A stretch of 62,773 bases of DNA from a virus: IMG/VR virus record IMGVR_UViG_3300025168_000084, positions 1-62,773 of that record; one strand, written 5' to 3'. Shown here piece after piece: positions 35,890 to 43,741 of the stretch; position 1 is the stretch's first letter, and each line of letters opens with the position of its first letter. The position numbers and the translations under genes are program-made. The notes beneath the pieces are model-generated. The model was not told where the DNA came from and ran no database searches. It saw nothing but the letters and a program-made list of their open reading frames with translations.

Positions 35890-35979
35890 ATGAAAGGATT
35901 ATGTCACAAATGTTTAAAATCAAACATTGAAGTAAATAAAAAAATAATCTGTATAGAGTGTCAGAAATGCAATGTATGA
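35890..35979 (+). CDS. Micro zinc ribbon 1
   Basis: A 29-residue ORF with CHKC and CIECQKC, enough for one zinc site. It starts one base after the winged-helix stop codon and overlaps the next ORF by 13 bases. Confidence 0.5.
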   Translation: MKGLCHKCLKSNIEVNKKIICIECQKCNV

Positions 35980-36074
35980 AATGTGATTATGAAATGGATA
36001 AGATGACAGTATGCCACCAGATATGTCCCAACTGTGGTGCAGTAGTAGATTGTAGTGACGGTGTATTTGATTGA
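35967..36074 (+). CDS. Micro zinc ribbon 2
   Basis: A 35-residue ORF: CMKC, then CHQICPNCG and VDC. A later in-frame ATG at 35976 is possible. Overlaps both neighbours. A typical rubredoxin-like zinc ribbon in miniature. Confidence 0.5.
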   Translation: MQCMKCDYEMDKMTVCHQICPNCGAVVDCSDGVFD

Positions 36075-36157
36075 AATGTCCTAGATGTAAGAAACAATAC
36101 AGCAGCCCTTGGCAAGAATGTGGTAGTTGTATTACAAAGTATTATCCAGAAACTTAA
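36071..36157 (+). CDS. Micro zinc ribbon 3
   Basis: A 28-residue ORF from TTG, overlapping the previous stop as TTGA. It has CPRC and CGSC in consistent ribbon spacing. Among the smallest plausible proteins in the window; coupling to the upstream ORF supports it. Confidence 0.45.
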   Translation: MKCPRCKKQYSSPWQECGSCITKYYPET

Positions 36158-36408
36158 TCCCAAGAAGGGAAGAATGAGATTTACGCACTCACTCACTACC
36201 GACTTGGTAGAACGGACTAAACTAGTCTAATTATGATAATTATAAGTATTATAAAAGTTTAATGGTTTAAGAGGGCTACCGTGAATGGTTAGACCAAAAC
36301 GGGTAATCCCTGACAACCATACTAGCTATATAAAGCAGTAATATAAACTTATTGTTATGCCTAAATTCAATCCGTATATTTTAATACTTTGAAGAATAAT
36401 TCAATATT
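36158..36408 (+). ncRNA. Gene-free region with possible structured RNA
   Basis: No ORF is seen. Two clear hairpins lie at 36196-36210 (CTACC/GGTAG) and 36215-36227 (GACTA/TAGTC). Further on, 36275-36326 could fold as nested short stems GCTA/TAGC, CCGT/ACGG and TGGT/ACCA. A TATA-like TATTATAAAAG at 36247-36257 sits about 25 bases before this second element. Another TATA-like stretch near 36377-36390 serves the gene at 36409. Structure is suggestive only. Confidence 0.3.
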
Positions 36409-36642
36409 ATGGTAACATCAGATTTCCGAGTATTTGGGGAAGTGGATAGAGGGAATTATTTTCCCGAAACTGATAGAATAATTATATTTCTAAGTGCTCA
36501 TGAAACATTAGACGATTTACTTAGTACAATTAATCATGAACATTTACATTATTGTATAAATCAAACAGGAGAAATAATGGATGACGATCAGGAAGAAAGA
36601 ATTATTTATGTTATGAGTTGGGCTAATGAATATTTAGTGTAG
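36409..36642 (+). CDS. Minimal zincin-like protein (HEHLH)
   Basis: 77 residues. INHEHLHYCINQTG gives the zinc motif HEHLH at 43-47, followed by an acidic run and ERIIYVMSWANEYL, where Glu or Asp may be the third ligand. This layout matches minimal zincins found in archaeal viruses and plasmids. Its 3' end overlaps the opposing gene by 20 bases. Substrate unknown. Confidence 0.6.
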   Translation: MVTSDFRVFGEVDRGNYFPETDRIIIFLSAHETLDDLLSTINHEHLHYCINQTGEIMDDDQEERIIYVMSWANEYLV

Positions 36643-36838
36643 AACTTGGCATAAAATTGGTTCTATATACTCTTGACTTGTTTCTAACTAGTCCGTGGCA
36701 GCATTTACATCTTAACCTGCCAAAATTTTTTTTCTCTTTATATAATTTAGATGATGGAATAAATCTAGAACATTTTTGACAGTAATGGTTTTTTTCATTT
36801 ATTTTATGTTCAAATATGTGACATACCCCATTACACAC
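36623..36838 (-). CDS. Thaumarchaeal-type CxCC zinc protein, paralog A
   Basis: 71 residues, start of the form MCNGVCH, then YCQKCSRFI and RLRCKCCHGLVRNKSR. The order C-x3-C-H, YC-x2-C, RCxCC and then Arg/Lys matches 39506-39703 and 39696-39914. I recall very similar small proteins (MCKGICHR to CPCCG to R) widely in Nitrosopumilus-like genomes. Minus-strand TATA (CATATAAATAC) lies about 26 bases upstream. Probably captured from the host; function unknown. Confidence 0.6.
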   Translation of the reverse strand: MCNGVCHIFEHKINEKNHYCQKCSRFIPSSKLYKEKKNFGRLRCKCCHGLVRNKSRVYRTNFMPSSTLNIH

Positions 36839-36862
36839 ATATTATATATAAAACTGTAGTAT

Positions 36863-36988
36863 TTATATGTTATCTTTTAATTTAGGTTTTTTTAATTCTT
36901 CGTCAATTTTTTTCTGACAATCGTCGCAAACTTCCAAGTCCTCATACTCATGAGTGGTTTTTGTTTTTCCACATATATTACAAATCAT
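36863..36988 (-). CDS. Small zinc-ribbon protein
   Basis: A 41-residue ORF: CNICG near the start and CDDC at 21-24, then a Lys-rich helix. Starts in an ATGA overlap with the upstream ORF. Likely the tail end of the long minus-strand operon. Confidence 0.5.
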   Translation of the reverse strand: MICNICGKTKTTHEYEDLEVCDDCQKKIDEELKKPKLKDNI

Positions 36989-37137
36989 TTTTGATCCACC
37001 ATTAGTTTTTCTAAGGCTCTAAGATAATGCATCAATACACCTTTCTTATGTCTTTCTTCAAGTTCTTCATCAGTTTCAAGGTTAATAGGAGTGAATAATA
37101 TTAATTCAAGTTTCTTTATACGTTTGAATACTTTCAA
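36985..37137 (-). CDS. Small helical protein after CobT-like gene
   Basis: A 50-residue ORF from TTG, four bases after the CobT-like stop region, ending in an ATGA overlap. Predicted helical (LETDEELEERHKKGVLMHYL). The start codon is uncertain. Function unknown. Confidence 0.4.
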   Translation of the reverse strand: MKVFKRIKKLELILFTPINLETDEELEERHKKGVLMHYLRALEKLMVDQK

Positions 37138-37141
37138 TTTA

Positions 37142-38869
37142 TCATACAAATGAACTCATTACCATTAATTTGAACTGCTTAATAACCTTTTCTGAAGCAA
37201 TATTCATGTTTTCAACATTCATAATATTCTTAGATTTGAACAGTTTTCTAACACCATTGTATTTATACGAATATTTATCTGATACTACTATACAGTTTAG
37301 ATTATTAGTTACCTTTCTTGCTTTAAGCATTGACTTTGTACATGTCTTCATATAATTAGGGAATGACATATGATACCCACCAACATAATAGTTAGGCATA
37401 CCGTCAGTTATCATAATCATCATCTTCTTGCTGCCTTTCATCTTCTTTAACATTTGAGCAGAGTACTCTAATCCCATATGGGTAGGTGTCACACTGTACA
37501 TATTATGACATGATATTTGATTCAAATCATTTTTACTGTTAATTTCTGTCATACCTATAATACCTTTACCGTCAGAACCCCATACATTAGCACGAATCTC
37601 AACATTGTCTACACCTTTAAGTGATTCATATAGTGTTGCAACAAGGTTGCGAGCAGTATTCATTCTGTCTCCACGCATTGAACTAGATCCATCTATTGAT
37701 ATAACCAATGCAATACCGTTAGTAATCCTCTTGTTTACTCTACAATTATTCAAGTTATTACCACGAATTAGATTTTCAACATAAGTATCAACGTCTACTT
37801 CCTCACCCTCATTATCAATAAAGTCCTTCTTTTGCATTTTCATTGTCTTAAATATCTTAGACAATCCCTTGGCAATTTTCATATTAGGTTTTACTTTACT
37901 AGATTCTCTTTTAACCAATCTTACACGTTTAGGTAATGCCTGTTGAGGAACTTCACCTCTTAACGAGTCAAATATATCATTTACAACTCCCTCACCCTCT
38001 TGCTTACCTATATCCACAATTTCTTCTTTCGTTTCATCATTATTATCATCTGGATTCAATAATTCTTCAGGAACTTCGAGATCGGTTTCTCCACTCGATT
38101 CGAGGTTGTTTTCCTGAAAGTCAGTGTTTTCCCGACTCATTTCACTTCTTTGTTCCATTCTTTTATCTCTACCCTGTTCTCTCTCTAACGTGTCAGGTTC
38201 AGCAATTAAATCATCAATGCTTGGATCTAATATTTTCTTTCTGTCACTAAGATACTTGTCCAAGTATGGTTTTAGTGTAACCATTACTCTCAATCCACCA
38301 AATCTATCAGTAAGCAATACGTCTTCTAACGCCTTTGCATAAACATCATAGTTTTCTGTATCATTGATAATATCATCACCACGCTGGAATCTTATTGTCA
38401 ACAGTATGTCTATTGGATTCTGATTTCTTACATCCTTACCCATCAACTTACCAAGTTTTTTGGTTGTCTTGTCAAATCTACTTGCATGTTTAAGATACAT
38501 CTTACCCATCTGTGACTCTATGCGTTGGTCTTCTATTACATTAAACACATTGAAAAAGAACTTGTAATCCTCATCTTTAAGACCCCAATTATCTCTGAAT
38601 AATTTCTTGGTTGCATCAAACGGAGATTGAAACAATACATGAGCAAGTTCGTGTATGATACCTACAAACTTCTCAATACCCTTGACGTTAGGCTTTGCAG
38701 AAAATATTCTAAATATATTTTTATTATCCTTTAACCCATGATATTGAACCATATTAGTTTGACCAGCATGAACTATTGATATTTTTGCATTTCTGACAAC
38801 CTCTACGACATTGGCATACTTTTCATACATGTCATTGTTACTGAGCAAGTCGGTGTTACGTTTGGTCAT
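37142..38869 (-). CDS. CobT-like VWA protein with HELAH motif
   Basis: 575 residues. HELAH at 73-77 in an N-terminal helical domain is also seen in phage CobT-like proteins. Residues about 215-300 are acidic and disordered. The VWA domain from about 385 carries the MIDAS residues DGSSS (393-397), a Thr in TPT (about 462) and TDG (about 488). With the CobS-like AAA+ ATPase at 41836-42759 it should form a MoxR/CobS-VWA pair. Such pairs remodel or metallate partners; the substrate in viruses is unknown. Confidence 0.8.
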   Translation of the reverse strand: MTKRNTDLLSNNDMYEKYANVVEVVRNAKISIVHAGQTNMVQYHGLKDNKNIFRIFSAKPNVKGIEKFVGIIHELAHVLFQSPFDATKKLFRDNWGLKDEDYKFFFNVFNVIEDQRIESQMGKMYLKHASRFDKTTKKLGKLMGKDVRNQNPIDILLTIRFQRGDDIINDTENYDVYAKALEDVLLTDRFGGLRVMVTLKPYLDKYLSDRKKILDPSIDDLIAEPDTLEREQGRDKRMEQRSEMSRENTDFQENNLESSGETDLEVPEELLNPDDNNDETKEEIVDIGKQEGEGVVNDIFDSLRGEVPQQALPKRVRLVKRESSKVKPNMKIAKGLSKIFKTMKMQKKDFIDNEGEEVDVDTYVENLIRGNNLNNCRVNKRITNGIALVISIDGSSSMRGDRMNTARNLVATLYESLKGVDNVEIRANVWGSDGKGIIGMTEINSKNDLNQISCHNMYSVTPTHMGLEYSAQMLKKMKGSKKMMIMITDGMPNYYVGGYHMSFPNYMKTCTKSMLKARKVTNNLNCIVVSDKYSYKYNGVRKLFKSKNIMNVENMNIASEKVIKQFKLMVMSSFV

Positions 38870-38871
38870 TT

Positions 38872-38967
38872 TTATCTACTCTCCATTTCTACTTCTTTAC
38901 ATTCCTCACATATATCTGGTTCGTTTACCATGTTACCACAACCATTTTCACATTCATATAATGTCAT
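38872..38967 (-). CDS. Micro zinc ribbon
   Basis: A 31-residue ORF: ECENGCGN, then CEEC. Lies between the N6-adenine methyltransferase and CobT-like genes, overlapping the former by 4 bases. Confidence 0.5.
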   Translation of the reverse strand: MTLYECENGCGNMVNEPDICEECKEVEMESR

Positions 38968-39509
38968 TTCTTATTAATCTCCTCAAATATGATTTGTTTT
39001 GGTAACATTTTGGAGCAAAAATAAATACTAGGATTTGGTGGACTTTTTTTAGTGGAATTAATTTGATCATTATAATCCATAAAATACTCTATTCTTTTAT
39101 TCATAATCATAATTTCAAATTCATTATTTTTAAACAAATCAAATCTATATCTACCATCAAATATTCCTGATACATTCATTAACATGGCAAATGGTTTTTT
39201 TAATTCAAATAACCTAGTTAATACATCATTTTTGATTGTATATGGGGGATTAGATATTATATAATCACATTCAATATTAGTTTCAAAAAAATCATTACCT
39301 GTGTTTATATGTGTGTATTTAACATAATGACCTGCGTTACTTAATTCACAAACATAATTACTTTGTTCAGTATCAAATGGACACCAAATAGTAGAGTTTG
39401 GTTTAATGTATTTTAATATAGGTTTTATTGCATAATTATGTGTATAATACTCATCATTTTTACTTGTTGCTTTTCTAGTTCCGTTTATGCCTTTACCTTC
39501 CATCTTCAT
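38964..39509 (-). CDS. DNA N6-adenine methyltransferase
   Basis: 181 residues. The motif IV NPPY at 87-90 (DYIISNPPYT) and an upstream SAM-binding-like segment (WCPFDTEQSNYV) match phage-type adenine methyltransferases of this length. It probably methylates viral DNA to escape host restriction or to mark it. No restriction endonuclease partner is next to it. Overlaps upstream and downstream genes by 4 bases. Confidence 0.75.
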   Translation of the reverse strand: MKMEGKGINGTRKATSKNDEYYTHNYAIKPILKYIKPNSTIWCPFDTEQSNYVCELSNAGHYVKYTHINTGNDFFETNIECDYIISNPPYTIKNDVLTRLFELKKPFAMLMNVSGIFDGRYRFDLFKNNEFEIMIMNKRIEYFMDYNDQINSTKKSPPNPSIYFCSKMLPKQIIFEEINKK

Positions 39510-39703
39510 GCTTCTATCCTCTTTATATTCAAATTAACCTTTGATCTCATACTTGACCTCAATATTACACTACAACATGGACAACGATTGCCTACCTCTC
39601 TTAACCACCATTTACTGCACAAGTTACATCTTTTGCAGTATTCATAAGTAGATTTTTTATAGGGAATCTTATTCCTATGACATATACCTTTGCATCTATT
39701 CAT
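39506..39703 (-). CDS. Thaumarchaeal-type CxCC zinc protein, paralog B
   Basis: 65 residues: MNRCKGICHRNK, then YCKRCNLC and RCPCCSVILRSSMRSK. Same plan as paralogs A and C. The CKGICHR start is the most host-like of the three. Predicted to bind two zinc ions. Confidence 0.65.
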   Translation of the reverse strand: MNRCKGICHRNKIPYKKSTYEYCKRCNLCSKWWLREVGNRCPCCSVILRSSMRSKVNLNIKRIEA

Positions 39704-39914
39704 ATCTAAATTTCTCCGTTTTTACCATACTTTTTGTCCTTGCTGTCATTCTAGTCTTGCCATTACAACAGAAACATCTGTAATTTTTGGTATCTTTTAC
39801 AAACAACATCTTTTGACAAGTTCTGCAAAACGTAATCAGTCCTGAAGGATATGAGTGAGCCAAATGTGTAACATCTTCATAGTTACTGCATTTGTTTTTA
39901 CACATGCAGGGCAT
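39696..39914 (-). CDS. Thaumarchaeal-type CxCC zinc protein, paralog C
   Basis: 72 residues: MPCMCKNKC, then FCRTCQKML and YRCFCCNGKTRMTARTK. Overlaps paralog B by 8 bases and starts in a TAATG overlap with the upstream gene. A tandem duplication with B is likely. Confidence 0.6.
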   Translation of the reverse strand: MPCMCKNKCSNYEDVTHLAHSYPSGLITFCRTCQKMLFVKDTKNYRCFCCNGKTRMTARTKSMVKTEKFRYE

Positions 39915-40060
39915 TAGTCTCTATCGTACCTATCGTCAGGTTCACATGCATCTCTCATCATATCTTCTATGTCATCCATTAGGTTCTCCCATACATATTC
40001 AAGAATGTTGTCCTGATCCATTTTTTCCAATATTTTCAAATCATCATCATAGTCAGTCAA
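39914..40060 (-). CDS. Small acidic protein
   Basis: A 48-residue ORF from TTG (TTGA overlap upstream, TAATG overlap downstream). Asp/Glu-rich and helical, with one Cys; a DNA-mimic or adaptor role is conceivable but not supported further. Confidence 0.5.
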   Translation of the reverse strand: MTDYDDDLKILEKMDQDNILEYVWENLMDDIEDMMRDACEPDDRYDRD

Positions 40061-40200
40061 TTTAATACTACCTCATATTTTATAGTCTTACTGTCATAAA
40101 AACCTATGTAATGACAGTCCTTGCATTGTTGTTTTGACCAACAATGTTTTCCTGTACAACCAGATGATCTGATACATTTTAGACAAGTTTTACACCTCAA
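40057..40200 (-). CDS. Cys-rich mini protein
   Basis: A 47-residue ORF from TTG with CKTCLKC, GCTGKHCW and CKDCH: eight Cys and two His. Two zinc sites or a redox knuckle are possible. Overlaps both neighbours by 4 bases. Confidence 0.5.
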   Translation of the reverse strand: MRCKTCLKCIRSSGCTGKHCWSKQQCKDCHYIGFYDSKTIKYEVVLN

Positions 40201-40322
40201 TTAAATCTCTCCTCAATTATTGTAAATATAGACTTACACATGGGACATTGAACATTACCCTTAACATTTCGTTTGTTTATCCATTTCATATGTTTCTCAC
40301 AGTTAGGACATAAGTCTAACAT
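40197..40322 (-). CDS. Small zinc ribbon
   Basis: A 41-residue ORF: CPNCEKHMKW, then QCPMCKSIF, a clean CxxC/CxxC zinc ribbon. Located just downstream of the cytosine methyltransferase-like gene. Confidence 0.55.
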   Translation of the reverse strand: MLDLCPNCEKHMKWINKRNVKGNVQCPMCKSIFTIIEERFN

Positions 40323-40325
40323 ATC

Positions 40326-40889
40326 CTATCCCCACTGATCTGCCATAGCGTTAGCTATACCTGTAAAAGTCCTACTTCTGTCAACTGAATTTCTAGGCGT
40401 TTCATACCATCCTTTGGTATATTTTTTTCCATTAGGTGTTACTACATATGTATATGGAATTTCATCAGTAGGTTCTAGATTTGGTAGGTTTTTCAACCAA
40501 AGACAAGTTTTCTTTGAATGGTCATGTCCATGCTGATAAGGTTGAATTATCTGAGTGTATTTTGGTAGACCTGCTGCTTTACTAGGAACAGGATTTTCTA
40601 TGCATATCTTATCAATATCAGCATTTAACAAAGACATAAACAAACTTGTATCTATCTCATGATTTTCTTTTTTATTCAGCCTTGCCCTATTTCTACAAAT
40701 AAATGTACATACAGGGTGTCCTATCATTAAATCCCATTCTTTATCTAAATGATTCAATACGTCATCTTGAATGTGATATTTACTAGGTATCTCTGTTGGC
40801 AATATGTCACAGGAATATGCTTCATGTCCTTTCTTTCTGAAAGCTTCACGAATTATTCCTGACATTTCACAAGCAACCAACACTTTCAT
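40326..40889 (-). CDS. C5 cytosine methyltransferase-like protein
   Basis: 187 residues. VACEMSGIIREAF (SAM site), CDILPTEI, GHPVCTF with Cys61 in the place of the PC motif, and IENP (97-100) followed by QIIQPYQHGHDHSKKTCLWLK define the short phage family of Dcm-like proteins. PVC replaces PC, and the target-recognition domain is missing, so activity may differ from DNA methylation. It pairs with the adenine methyltransferase in the same operon. Confidence 0.65.
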   Translation of the reverse strand: MKVLVACEMSGIIREAFRKKGHEAYSCDILPTEIPSKYHIQDDVLNHLDKEWDLMIGHPVCTFICRNRARLNKKENHEIDTSLFMSLLNADIDKICIENPVPSKAAGLPKYTQIIQPYQHGHDHSKKTCLWLKNLPNLEPTDEIPYTYVVTPNGKKYTKGWYETPRNSVDRSRTFTGIANAMADQWG

Positions 40890-41188
40890 TTCTTACTAGC
40901 CCGTTTCCTTTTGTTATAATTCTTCATATATATCCTTCTTTCCTCTCTCCTTACAGGATCTTTAAAGTATTCTTTGGAGTATATTACCTTTTCTTCCTTG
41001 TGAGTATTTGCATATTTCCTTCCGTAAGCTAGTTTTTTCTCTCTGTTTTTGTAATAGTATTTTAAACTATTCTTACTTTGTGCAATAAGCAAACATTTGG
41101 AACAGTATGTTTTTGGTCTTCCCCTATACCATTCCAAAGGCTTGTTGCATAACTTACACTTAACATCATACTTGCTGAATCTAGGCAT
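40886..41188 (-). CDS. Zinc finger with basic helical tail
   Basis: 100 residues: CKLCNKPLEW, then YCSKCLL, followed by about 60 strongly basic residues (Tyr/Lys/Arg). The finger resembles that of the 27130 ORF. Probable nucleic-acid binding. Confidence 0.6.
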   Translation of the reverse strand: MPRFSKYDVKCKLCNKPLEWYRGRPKTYCSKCLLIAQSKNSLKYYYKNREKKLAYGRKYANTHKEEKVIYSKEYFKDPVRREERRIYMKNYNKRKRASKK

Positions 41189-41833
41189 TTAATAATGCAT
41201 CTCCTTCCATACTTTGATCATTTCATCAACTTGTTCGTCACTTGCAACTTTTCCTTTCTTAGTATGATAAGAGTGCCCTGCCATAACTAATTCAGCAATA
41301 GCACTATGTTGTTCGTTTTCATAATCGGTATCGGTTCTTCCATCTCTTTTGTTATCAACATACTTTGCAACATAATCATTTACTGGTGGCATATTGTTTG
41401 CAATTTCATTGAATTTTGTCCACTCCACGTTTCTCCATTTTTTTGCCCATTGCCAATATGCATGACCTATTATTTCATGATAAATTATTTCATCAGCATC
41501 ATCAACGTCTATGTTTGCATGGTCTACAAATTCAAACCATTGTTTTTCTCCATTCCAACTACCTGCTCTATTGATAGTCTTTGCATACTTTATCGTTATT
41601 CCCTTGATATGTTTCATAATTTTTCTAATCTCTTTGTCAGTATTTATTCTCATGATAATCCTATCAACTACTTCTTGTTTTGGTGCTGGTATTCCATCTC
41701 TACTCCAACCACCAGAAGTTTCCTTTCCGATATAGACATAAGTATTCTTGTAGACTTTAATTCCGTGACTTCCTTTTTTTGCACGTTTTGATCTGTTCAC
41801 TTTTCTTTTTGATTTCCTTAATATCTGACTCAT
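41189..41833 (-). CDS. Zincin metalloprotease (HEIIGH)
   Basis: 214 residues. IIYHEIIGHAYWQW places HEIIGH at 119-124; Glu181 in HSAIAELVMAGH could be the third ligand. The N-terminal 25 residues are very basic. The pattern matches phage-encoded zincins of the MuF/toxin-like type. No signal peptide, so action is likely cytoplasmic or after delivery. Confidence 0.65.
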   Translation of the reverse strand: MSQILRKSKRKVNRSKRAKKGSHGIKVYKNTYVYIGKETSGGWSRDGIPAPKQEVVDRIIMRINTDKEIRKIMKHIKGITIKYAKTINRAGSWNGEKQWFEFVDHANIDVDDADEIIYHEIIGHAYWQWAKKWRNVEWTKFNEIANNMPPVNDYVAKYVDNKRDGRTDTDYENEQHSAIAELVMAGHSYHTKKGKVASDEQVDEMIKVWKEMHY

Positions 41834-41835
41834 GA

Positions 41836-42759
41836 TTATAAACTCACATTAAACGTGTCATTAATTCTTAATCGAATCAATTCACGTTCACTAGGCTCAC
41901 TAAACTTTATCATGATAACCTCGCTAAGAGCAGTTTCCAATGGTCTAGGAATCTTATCCTGTATGCTTCTAAAGTGGTGGGTAAACTGTACAATATCCCT
42001 AATAGATAGAGCATAGTCAACGTCACCTTTCAACTTAAGGGCATAAATGTCCTGTGCAAGAGTCAAAAGTGGGTTCTTAATTGCATCTTCACCTATATCT
42101 GTCCAATCAACTACCTTCTGAATGTCCTCATTCTTTGGATAATCCCATGCACTACCGATAAATCTGCTTCTTAATGCTTCTGCCATACTGTTCACACCTA
42201 CATAAGTGACTGGATTGATAGTCCAAATGATAGACAACTTGCAACCCTTCTTGAGCTTGTATTGCTTACCGTTTGCAACTACGCTACGTCTTCCGTCACA
42301 TATAGAGTGCCACCATTGTTGAATCTCATGTTCCTGACTGTTACCCTCGTCACCATAAAGACAAGCGTGTCCAAAGTGATTGGCAATCTCTATTGCCTTA
42401 GGCAATAAACCAAGACTAAAGAATGTACCATCTCTATTGATCTCCTTACTGCCAATCAAATCAGATTTTTTAGTTCCAACACCGATAGGCTCGTTAATCA
42501 AGGCAACACCGTTCTCCTTACATATAGTATGAGTCAACAGTGTCTTACCCTGACCTTTCTCACTCTCAATAAGATACGGAAGTTTTCCTTCCATGATAGC
42601 CATAGTCAATCTGGTCTTCTCATCACCTATAGCTATATACTCATCCCATACGTCAATGTTTGACGGATCGTACTGAGTAAAATCAATAGGCAGTACAGGT
42701 ATTCCAGTTTGCATAACTAACTCAGGTTGTTCTGACATATAATTCATTTCTTCAGTCAT
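41836..42759 (-). CDS. CobS-like MoxR AAA+ ATPase
   Basis: 307 residues. Walker A ESEKGQGKT (65-73), Walker B LYGDEGN (134-140) and IWTINP as sensor 1 identify the MoxR/CobS group common in large marine phages. With the VWA protein at 37142-38869 it should form a chaperone-like complex. Despite the name, there is no reason to infer cobalamin synthesis here. Confidence 0.8.
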   Translation of the reverse strand: MTEEMNYMSEQPELVMQTGIPVLPIDFTQYDPSNIDVWDEYIAIGDEKTRLTMAIMEGKLPYLIESEKGQGKTLLTHTICKENGVALINEPIGVGTKKSDLIGSKEINRDGTFFSLGLLPKAIEIANHFGHACLYGDEGNSQEHEIQQWWHSICDGRRSVVANGKQYKLKKGCKLSIIWTINPVTYVGVNSMAEALRSRFIGSAWDYPKNEDIQKVVDWTDIGEDAIKNPLLTLAQDIYALKLKGDVDYALSIRDIVQFTHHFRSIQDKIPRPLETALSEVIMIKFSEPSERELIRLRINDTFNVSL

Positions 42760-42896
42760 GCTTTCTTTAATTCTATGGTTAGTTTTTTTAGAGATTTAAA
42801 GAAAATATCTAATTCTGTATAATCATTTGTTCCTGATTCTAATTCATCAATCATACATGATTTTATAACTTCGATTTCTTTTTCTAATTGTTTCAT
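42756..42896 (-). CDS. Small helical protein
   Basis: A 46-residue ORF with ATGA overlap into the CobS-like gene, charged and helical (QLEKEIEVIKSCMIDELESG). Function unknown. Confidence 0.5.
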   Translation of the reverse strand: MKQLEKEIEVIKSCMIDELESGTNDYTELDIFFKSLKKLTIELKKA

Positions 42897-43231
42897 TATT
42901 TCAAATCCTCCCTTTTATTTACCCAATTCCCAAGAGGAGGTTCTAAACGATATCTCCTTTTAGCTTTTCTGATCAAGTTTTCAATTACTGTATGAAATTC
43001 ATCTTGAAATATATTATCTGCACAATATGTTAATTGATCAATAGTATTTTCCAATTCTTTCATTTCACCTCTGTCCAATTTCGACAAAGCTATTTTGTAA
43101 GCAAGTGCCATTGTTTTACAATGTTCTTGTGCTTTTGGTGATTCCATTTGATAATATTTTTCTGCATCTGCTTCTGCTTCATCAATTAATTTTCTGAGTT
43201 TTTTCATTGCGTTTTGTATTGGATCAGTCAT
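42896..43231 (-). CDS. Helical protein of unknown function
   Basis: 111 residues, all-helical and charged (KKLRKLIDEAEADAEKYY). Overlaps its neighbours by 1 base each. No motif. Confidence 0.55.
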   Translation of the reverse strand: MTDPIQNAMKKLRKLIDEAEADAEKYYQMESPKAQEHCKTMALAYKIALSKLDRGEMKELENTIDQLTYCADNIFQDEFHTVIENLIRKAKRRYRLEPPLGNWVNKREDLK

Positions 43232-43503
43232 TATTTCAATCCCTCCAATGTATCTTCATCATACGTTTTCATCTTGTTTGGATCTAGTTCAGATTCTCCT
43301 TCCTTTTCCATTTCTGCAAAACCGTCTTGTAACAATGCTAGTAACACAAATTTCAATGTGCCTATAACCTGTCCGTTGTTGTATTCTTTGTTAGGAATGG
43401 ATTTCAATATAGTCATAGCCAATTCAGGATCAATGAATTTTAATTCAGGAATTCTTGACATTTCTTCTCTAGCCTTGTCAAAGAATTTTTTATTTCTAGG
43501 CAT
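43231..43503 (-). CDS. Helical protein of unknown function
   Basis: 90 residues, helical, with a hydrophobic middle (VIGTLKFVLLALLQDGF) too short and interrupted for a sure membrane span. Overlaps the next gene by 8 bases. Confidence 0.5.
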   Translation of the reverse strand: MPRNKKFFDKAREEMSRIPELKFIDPELAMTILKSIPNKEYNNGQVIGTLKFVLLALLQDGFAEMEKEGESELDPNKMKTYDEDTLEGLK

Positions 43504-43741
43504 TGATTAAAGACTCCTCATCTTCAATATCTTCAAGTACTGAATAATATTGCTTAGATTCTGGATGAATAATTAGATCAACATCAAATTCTTCATGACA
43601 TTTTGCACATGGAACTCTAACAGCCCATCCATCTCCATTACTTTGAAGTTCTGTTTCCTCTACAAATGGAGTATTTGCCTGTCCATATTTCAAGTATTGT
43701 GTAAGATCATCAAAAGATATGATATGTTTACAGTCAGTCAT
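43496..43741 (-). CDS. Small protein with CAKC motif
   Basis: 81 residues from the ATG ending at 43741, chosen because of the TAATG overlap with the upstream stop; a start at 43750 is also open. DCKHI near the start and CAKCHEEF in the middle suggest one zinc site. Function unknown. Confidence 0.5.
   Translation of the reverse strand: MTDCKHIISFDDLTQYLKYGQANTPFVEETELQSNGDGWAVRVPCAKCHEEFDVDLIIHPESKQYYSVLEDIEDEESLINA

Noticed and set aside
20029-36157. Integrase or other lysogeny genes
   Set aside because: I looked for tyrosine (R-HxxR-Y) and serine recombinase motifs here and in the rest of the window and found none, so a temperate lifestyle is not supported.
36271-36340. Possible tRNA gene
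   Set aside because: A D-arm-like TGGTTAGACCA is present, but there is no 7-bp acceptor stem, no TTCRA T-loop and no plausible anticodon arm.
41836-42759. Cobalamin biosynthesis gene
   Set aside because: The protein is CobS-like only in its AAA+ core. No other cobalamin gene is present, and MoxR/CobS-type ATPases are common in viruses for other roles.
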